Below are positions 60,252 through 64,000 of a stretch of 64,000 nucleotides of DNA, piece by piece. How positions within the stretch are numbered: the first letter of the stretch is position 1; the number at the start of each line of letters is the position of its first letter. The notes beneath the pieces are model-generated. The model did no database searches, was not told where the DNA came from, and saw nothing but the letters and a program-made list of their open reading frames with translations. The stretch is from the NCBI RefSeq assembly GCF_008180615.1, contig NZ_VTEH01000001.1, forward strand, positions 342,201 to 406,200, in the 5' to 3' direction. Source of the DNA: Rossellomorea vietnamensis (lineage in GTDB: Bacteria > Bacillota > Bacilli > Bacillales > Bacillaceae_B). The translations under genes were made by a program, and so were the position numbers.

Positions 60252-61028
60252 TTATTTTAAGATGCCTGCAGCAATCCGAATTTTGTCCTTTTTTGTCTTG
60301 CCTTCTATCGAAAGCAGTTTGCTTCTTCCGAAACCTCTCATGGAAAAGACATCTCCTTCGCCAACTTCAAAAGCCGCCGCCTCTATTACTCTCCAGTTCA
60401 CCTTTACGGCTCCACCTGTAATCAAGGTCTGGACTTTCTGCCTGGAAATGTTGTATAAAGCGGAAAGTATCACATCAAGGCGCAGGGAGCTTGCCGTCGT
60501 GATGACTTCCCGCCATTCTTCTGAAGAAGTAATCATATTCTCAAAAGGAACTTTCTGCAGGGCTATCTTACTTCTGCCAGCCTCATTGAAATTCATGTCT
60601 ACATAATCTCCAATTTCAGAAGCAGTCATTAATTGTATTCTGTCTCCATCCATCAGGATATCCCCGAATTTTTCTCTCTTTAATCCTAAAGACATCAGAG
60701 AACCAAGGATCTGGCGGTGCTCCAAAGTTACAAATTTCTTGGGATACTCGATTTCATACAGAGTCACTGCGTAGTCGGAATCGGAAGGCTCATAATAGCC
60801 AGGATATAAAATCGCTCTCTTCCGTTCTACGGCAGCCAGTTCAGGATAGAAGCTAATTTTAATATCATTATTTGTTCCTATTACAGCTTTTAGAATATGC
60901 TGCTGTCTTGGGTCTAAAAAGTCCGTAACTTTAGGAGAATATGAATTCTCTACATATTCACGCCACCCAATAACGTTATCAATAAATTCTTTCTCGTCTT
61001 TTCTAAAGTGCTGATAAATGGATGTCAC
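60252..61028 (-). CDS. ylmH: YlmH, S4-domain RNA-binding protein
   Basis: 258 residues. The N-terminal part (YQHFRKDEKEFIDNV) and middle domain are characteristic of YlmH. The C-terminal S4 domain is about 180-245 (LRLDVILSALYNISRQKVQ). Recent work in B. subtilis implicates YlmH in ribosome quality control, binding stalled 50S subunits in a pathway parallel to RqcH; rqcH is also in this window. Start is the GTG at 61028 with AAGG seven bases upstream. Separated from ylmG by a repeat island and a terminator, unlike in B. subtilis. Confidence 0.92.
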   Translation of the reverse strand: MTSIYQHFRKDEKEFIDNVIGWREYVENSYSPKVTDFLDPRQQHILKAVIGTNNDIKISFYPELAAVERKRAILYPGYYEPSDSDYAVTLYEIEYPKKFVTLEHRQILGSLMSLGLKREKFGDILMDGDRIQLMTASEIGDYVDMNFNEAGRSKIALQKVPFENMITSSEEWREVITTASSLRLDVILSALYNISRQKVQTLITGGAVKVNWRVIEAAAFEVGEGDVFSMRGFGRSKLLSIEGKTKKDKIRIAAGILK

Positions 61029-61230
61029 CTTTACACCTTCTTTTTATTATGGAAACAATAAGAATCACTTTTTAAGAACAAACCCGCACCGCCCAAAACG
61101 TCCAACCCTCAATGATCCTTCAGGCTCGCCGTACTATTCGAAAGGACCCTCTGTCGCTAATGTTAGACACGGAGCCACGGAGAAATTACATCGACAGTTC
61201 TTTTTTTAACGTTGTTTTCGCATAAATTTT
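61029..61230. other. Upstream region of ylmH
   Basis: About 200 bases without a supported gene. The last part, GTTGTTTTCGCATAAATTTT near 61211, resembles an F arm belonging to the following repeat island. No promoter for ylmH-divIVA was recognised with confidence. Confidence 0.35.
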
Positions 61231-61424
61231 TGTATGTTTTAAAGTATTGGATTTCCGCTCCAGCCGCCCGACTCCGCGGGGCGGGCGGTGAGCCTCCGGG
61301 GTCTCACCTGTCCCGCTAGTCCCGCAGAAGGTCGGACGCCTTCCGCTCCAATCCTCCTTCGGCAAAGGGAAGGAGGGAAAGATGGCATTCGAAAGTACAA
61401 TCTTTTAGAAAAAAGCCTTTGTAA
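61211..61424. repeat. Compound repeat: short family C core between F arms
   Basis: Core 61252-61352 begins TTTCCGCTCCAGCC and GACTCCGCGGGGCGGGCGG, and ends CGGACGCCTTCCGCTCCAATCC. It lacks the 14-base middle (TCGGCTTCGCCTGC) present in the intact copy at 21303. Outer arms are TTGTTTTCGCATAAATT at 61212 and ACAATCTTTTAGAAAAAAGCC near 61398 (21 bases in all). Same orientation as the copies at 2636 and 39226. Confidence 0.75.
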
Positions 61425-61437
61425 ATTATAAACATTG

Positions 61438-61465
61438 AAAAAGGGAGTCTCTTAAGACCCCCTCC
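61438..61465 (-). terminator. Rho-independent terminator after ylmG
   Basis: On the minus strand GGAGGGGGTCT pairs with AGACTCCC across TAAG and is followed by five T. It begins about 20 bases after the ylmG stop and ends the ylmC-to-ylmG transcript. Confidence 0.85.
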
Positions 61466-61483
61466 TAGTTAAATAAAAAATGA

Positions 61484-61744
61484 CTAAAACCACATGGATA
61501 ACTGCCATATTCCTGTTCTAGCCATTCCCAGTACTAGAAAAGCAACAATTGGAGAAATATCAATCATCCCAATTGAAGGGACAATTTTACGGAAAGGTTC
61601 AAGATAAGGCTCACAAATAGTGGCTAAAAATTTTCCAATACCAGTTTCCCGAGCATTCGGAAACCATGACATAAGTATATAAACAATTAAAGCATAAGAG
61701 TAGTATTCCACTAATTTGTAGAGTACTAAAAAAATAAATTCCAT
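61484..61744 (-). CDS. ylmG: YlmG, YggT family membrane protein
   Basis: 86 residues with two hydrophobic segments (about 3-25 and 62-84) and the family motif [16 protein letters not shown] between them. The family is found near sepF and divIVA in many Gram-positives and near division genes in plastids and cyanobacteria. Its biochemical role is not settled. It follows sepF by five bases, so it is cotranscribed. Confidence 0.92.
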   Translation of the reverse strand: MEFIFLVLYKLVEYYSYALIVYILMSWFPNARETGIGKFLATICEPYLEPFRKIVPSIGMIDISPIVAFLVLGMARTGIWQLSMWF

Positions 61745-61749
61745 TCACA

Positions 61750-62196
61750 CTACCACCTTGTATTATGGTTATCTTCTTCTTGGAGGAACTCAGAGATATT
61801 CCCTGCAACTTCGACATTGTCCGGAGTGCATAGGAAGATGTTGCTGCCAATCCTCTGGATATCGCCGCCGAGGGCATAAACGGTCCCGCTTAAAAAGTCG
61901 ACAATACGCTTTGCCTGGTCATGCTGAATTCTTTGCAGATTCACAACAATTGCTCTTCTGTTCTTTAAATGATCCGCAATTTCCTGAGCTTCTGCATAGA
62001 CTCTCGGCTCTACAATAATCATCTTTGATGACTTTTGTACACTTTGCAGACTGACAACATTTTGTTTCGATGATGAAGGCTGTTGCTGCTTCAAGGGCAG
62101 CGTCTCCTCATATTGATCTTCGTTATGACTCTGTTCCTGGTCATATTCTTCCTCGTCCAGCAGAAAAAAGTTCTTGAACTTAGACTTCATCCCCAC
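61750..62196 (-). CDS. sepF: Cell division protein SepF
   Basis: FtsZ-binding protein that forms rings and anchors Z-ring filaments at the membrane. 148 residues. N-terminal amphipathic membrane-targeting helix ([13 protein letters not shown]), acidic linker rich in Glu and Gln, and the C-terminal core ([42 protein letters not shown]). Start is the GTG at 62196 with AGGAGG seven bases upstream; the second residue pattern matches B. subtilis MSMKNK. Also named ylmF. Confidence 0.96.
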   Translation of the reverse strand: MGMKSKFKNFFLLDEEEYDQEQSHNEDQYEETLPLKQQQPSSSKQNVVSLQSVQKSSKMIIVEPRVYAEAQEIADHLKNRRAIVVNLQRIQHDQAKRIVDFLSGTVYALGGDIQRIGSNIFLCTPDNVEVAGNISEFLQEEDNHNTRW

Positions 62197-62210
62197 TTGT
62201 CTGCCTCCTT

Positions 62211-62885
62211 TTAATCTTCTCCTACAAGGGCTGTGCCTACCCGTATAAAGGTGGCTCCCTCTTCAATAGCAATCATGAAATCATTCGACATCCCCATTGA
62301 AAGTTCCTGACATGGTGCGTGTGTCAGTTTCATTTCAGCAATCTCTGTCTGCAGGTTCTTCATTTTCCTGAAGTATCCCCTCAACTCCACTTCGTCGTCT
62401 ATATTCGGCATCATGGTCATTAATCCGGCAACTTTAATGTTTTCATATTGACTTAAACCTTCGATAAAGGAAGCCACCTCTTGAGGGGGAAGTCCCTGCT
62501 TCGATTCTTCACCCGATATGTTGACCTGCACAAAACAGGATACAGGTTTTTCTGCACGTTTATCGATTTCTTTTGCCAAAGACTTACGGTCCAGCGAATG
62601 TATGTATGTGACCTTGTCTATAATATTTTTCACCTTGCGTGATTGGAGGCTGCCAATAAAGTGCCATACAGGCTTGTCCTTTAAGTGCTCCCATTTTGAG
62701 GCAAGACCCTCATCCCTATTTTCGCCAAGATGGTTAAGCCCGGCTTCCAAAGCTTCCTGAGCCCTCTTATTGGAGACATATTTAGTAACGGCAACGACTG
62801 TAATATCTTCCGGGGTTCTGCCGGAAGCATCGCAAGCTGTCTTTATTTTTTCATTGAGGAGTTCAAGTTTTTCTCTTACGTCCAT
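62211..62885 (-). CDS. ylmE: YlmE, YggS/PROSC family PLP-binding protein
   Basis: 224 residues, TIM-barrel fold. The PLP Lys lies in [17 protein letters not shown] near residue 33. Also typical are [14 protein letters not shown] and [28 protein letters not shown]. The family maintains vitamin B6 and amino acid homeostasis rather than catalysing a known reaction. The ATG at 62885 has AAGGAG eight bases upstream, inside the end of ylmD; an upstream GTG overlaps that site. Confidence 0.93.
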   Translation of the reverse strand: MDVREKLELLNEKIKTACDASGRTPEDITVVAVTKYVSNKRAQEALEAGLNHLGENRDEGLASKWEHLKDKPVWHFIGSLQSRKVKNIIDKVTYIHSLDRKSLAKEIDKRAEKPVSCFVQVNISGEESKQGLPPQEVASFIEGLSQYENIKVAGLMTMMPNIDDEVELRGYFRKMKNLQTEIAEMKLTHAPCQELSMGMSNDFMIAIEEGATFIRVGTALVGED

Positions 62886-62890
62886 AGAAG

Positions 62891-63709
62891 TCACTCCTTC
62901 CAGCCAATAAAACTCATAATTCTGCCGGTTTTTCCATTATCCCGCCTGTGGGAAAAGAATTCCTCTTGTTCACACACTGTACAAAGCTGTGAAATTGAAA
63001 TATTTTCTGAGGGAACTCCGTTGTTTTGGAGGACAAGTTCATTAGCCTTTTTCAGATCCAATTCATATTGCCCCTCATATTTAAGATTATATGGCTTTTC
63101 ATCACAATCTTCCAGCAGTTTTTCAACTTTGTCAATAACTCTGTCGTCCACCTGGTAGCATTTTCTGCAAATCGAAGGACCGATTGCCACTTGGATGTCA
63201 GCAGGGTCTGCCCCTGCTCGTTTAAACTCTTCAATCATTTTACCGGCTATATTCAGCACAGTTCCTTTCCACCCTGCATGGGCAGCCCCAATAAGTCTGC
63301 CCTCTGGGTAAAGGAAATAAATCGGCACACAGTCGGCGTAACACATTGTCAGCAGCAGATTGGGCACATTCGTAATCAGGCCGTCCGTATCCCTGATGCT
63401 GTCTGAATAATTGAGCGTGCCGCTTCCACCATGGTTTTCTGTTACCCACTGGATATTACTGCCGTGGGTTTGTTCCGAACAAACCCATGTGTGTAAAGGG
63501 AAGCCGATCCTCTCCGCTGTTTTCTGCCGGTTTTTGAGGACATCATCCTTATCATCAGAGACATGAAGGCCCATATTCAATGATTGATATGCACCCTTGC
63601 TGAATCCGCTTTGTTTGCTTGTAATTCCCGCTTTAAGCCCCGGCAGGAGACTTTCCCAATGAGGAAGGGAGAATAGTAGATCATCTGCTTTGATAAAACT
63701 ATCTGTCAT
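62891..63709 (-). CDS. ylmD: YlmD, YfiH/LACC1 family protein (purine nucleoside phosphorylase-like)
   Basis: 272 residues from the ATG at 63709 with GGAG about nine bases upstream. Family motifs are CYADCVPIYF and AAHAGWKGTV, supplying metal-binding Cys and His, and GPSICRKCYQVD. YfiH-type proteins were annotated as polyphenol oxidases (laccases) and later shown to have purine nucleoside phosphorylase and adenosine deaminase activity. The B. subtilis YlmD role is not fixed. The frame extends further upstream without support. Confidence 0.9.
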   Translation of the reverse strand: MTDSFIKADDLLFSLPHWESLLPGLKAGITSKQSGFSKGAYQSLNMGLHVSDDKDDVLKNRQKTAERIGFPLHTWVCSEQTHGSNIQWVTENHGGSGTLNYSDSIRDTDGLITNVPNLLLTMCYADCVPIYFLYPEGRLIGAAHAGWKGTVLNIAGKMIEEFKRAGADPADIQVAIGPSICRKCYQVDDRVIDKVEKLLEDCDEKPYNLKYEGQYELDLKKANELVLQNNGVPSENISISQLCTVCEQEEFFSHRRDNGKTGRIMSFIGWKE

Positions 63710-63780
63710 TGCAAAAGTCTCCTTCCTTTTTCTATAGTCTACCATAAAACCCTCTATACCGTCATAATTCATCCGTCAGC

Positions 63781-64000
63781 TTATTGTTTTTTGGGTTCCT
63801 CCAATTGAGCCTGAAGATAATGATTATCTTTATGGCGGACGAGGATAACATCTTCACCGATTTTGACAATGGAGGTCCAAGGGATTACCACATCCTCTTC
63901 CTTGCCAAAGAAACCGAGCAGCTTTCCATTTCTTCCTATAACGATGGCTTCAATTCTCCCTGTGTCCAGATTAATCTCTATATCGGCAATATTTCCCAGT
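63781..64000 (-). CDS. ylmC: YlmC/YmxH family sporulation protein, PRC-barrel, 5' part beyond window
   Basis: Partial gene: the C-terminal 73 codons are here and the start lies past position 64000. The readable part has GNIADIEINLDTGRIEAIVI, LLGFFGKEEDVVIPW and IVKIGEDVILVRH, a PRC-barrel domain typical of YlmC/YmxH, and ends EEPKKQ. The family is small (about 80-90 residues), so only about a dozen residues are missing. It is associated with sporulation in Bacilli by expression and is next to sigG in B. subtilis. Function is unknown. Confidence 0.88.
   Translation of the reverse strand, partial: LGNIADIEINLDTGRIEAIVIGRNGKLLGFFGKEEDVVIPWTSIVKIGEDVILVRHKDNHYLQAQLEEPKKQ

Overview
The window is a stretch of a Bacillaceae chromosome (Bacillus in the broad sense, not B. 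subtilis itself). Its gene content and order match the B. subtilis chromosome from khpA/ylqC to ylmC almost gene for gene. Nearly everything is on the minus strand; only rpmB and rqcH are on the plus strand. Typical Firmicute signals agree: strong AGGAGG-type ribosome binding sites, sigma-A promoters, Rho-independent terminators, a T-box, PyrR attenuators, and sporulation or Gram-positive genes (spoVM, fapR, remA, divIVA, sepF, prkC/prpC).

Layout from left to right, with transcription running mostly right to left: khpA-rpsP-ffh-ylxM (RNA binding, ribosome, SRP); ftsY-smc-rnc; acpP; fabG-fabD-plsX-fapR (fatty acid and phospholipid synthesis with its malonyl-CoA-sensing repressor); recG; sdaAA-sdaAB; a repeat island; fakA-yloU; repeats; rpmB (+); spoVM; thiN; rpe-rsgA-prkC-prpC-rsmB-fmt-def-priA-coaBC (ribosome maturation, Ser/Thr signalling, translation initiation, replication restart, CoA synthesis); rpoZ-gmk-remA-yloC; a Ca2+ P-type ATPase; rqcH (+); the complete pyrimidine operon pyrR-P-B-C-AA-AB-K-D-F-E; rluD-lspA; an unrecognised small gene; ileS with its T-box; divIVA-ylmH; and ylmG-sepF-ylmE-ylmD-ylmC (the last cut by the window edge).

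The genes are ordinary core genes, and I found no new enzymatic system, prophage, CRISPR array or defence island. The unusual material is in the intergenic gaps. Several families of non-coding palindromic repeats occur there, labelled A to F here. Some are nested inside one another: A or B inside C, and C between F arms. One forms a tandem array of six 126-127 bp units. A separate array of 52-bp hairpin units lies downstream of ileS. Two local departures from the B. subtilis order stand out: rlmN is missing between rsmB and prpC, and an unknown 85-residue gene sits where ylyA is expected.

Start codons were chosen from the ribosome binding site and from remembered B. subtilis homologues, so several genes are shorter than their longest open frame. 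All homology statements come from recognition of the protein sequences; no search was run.
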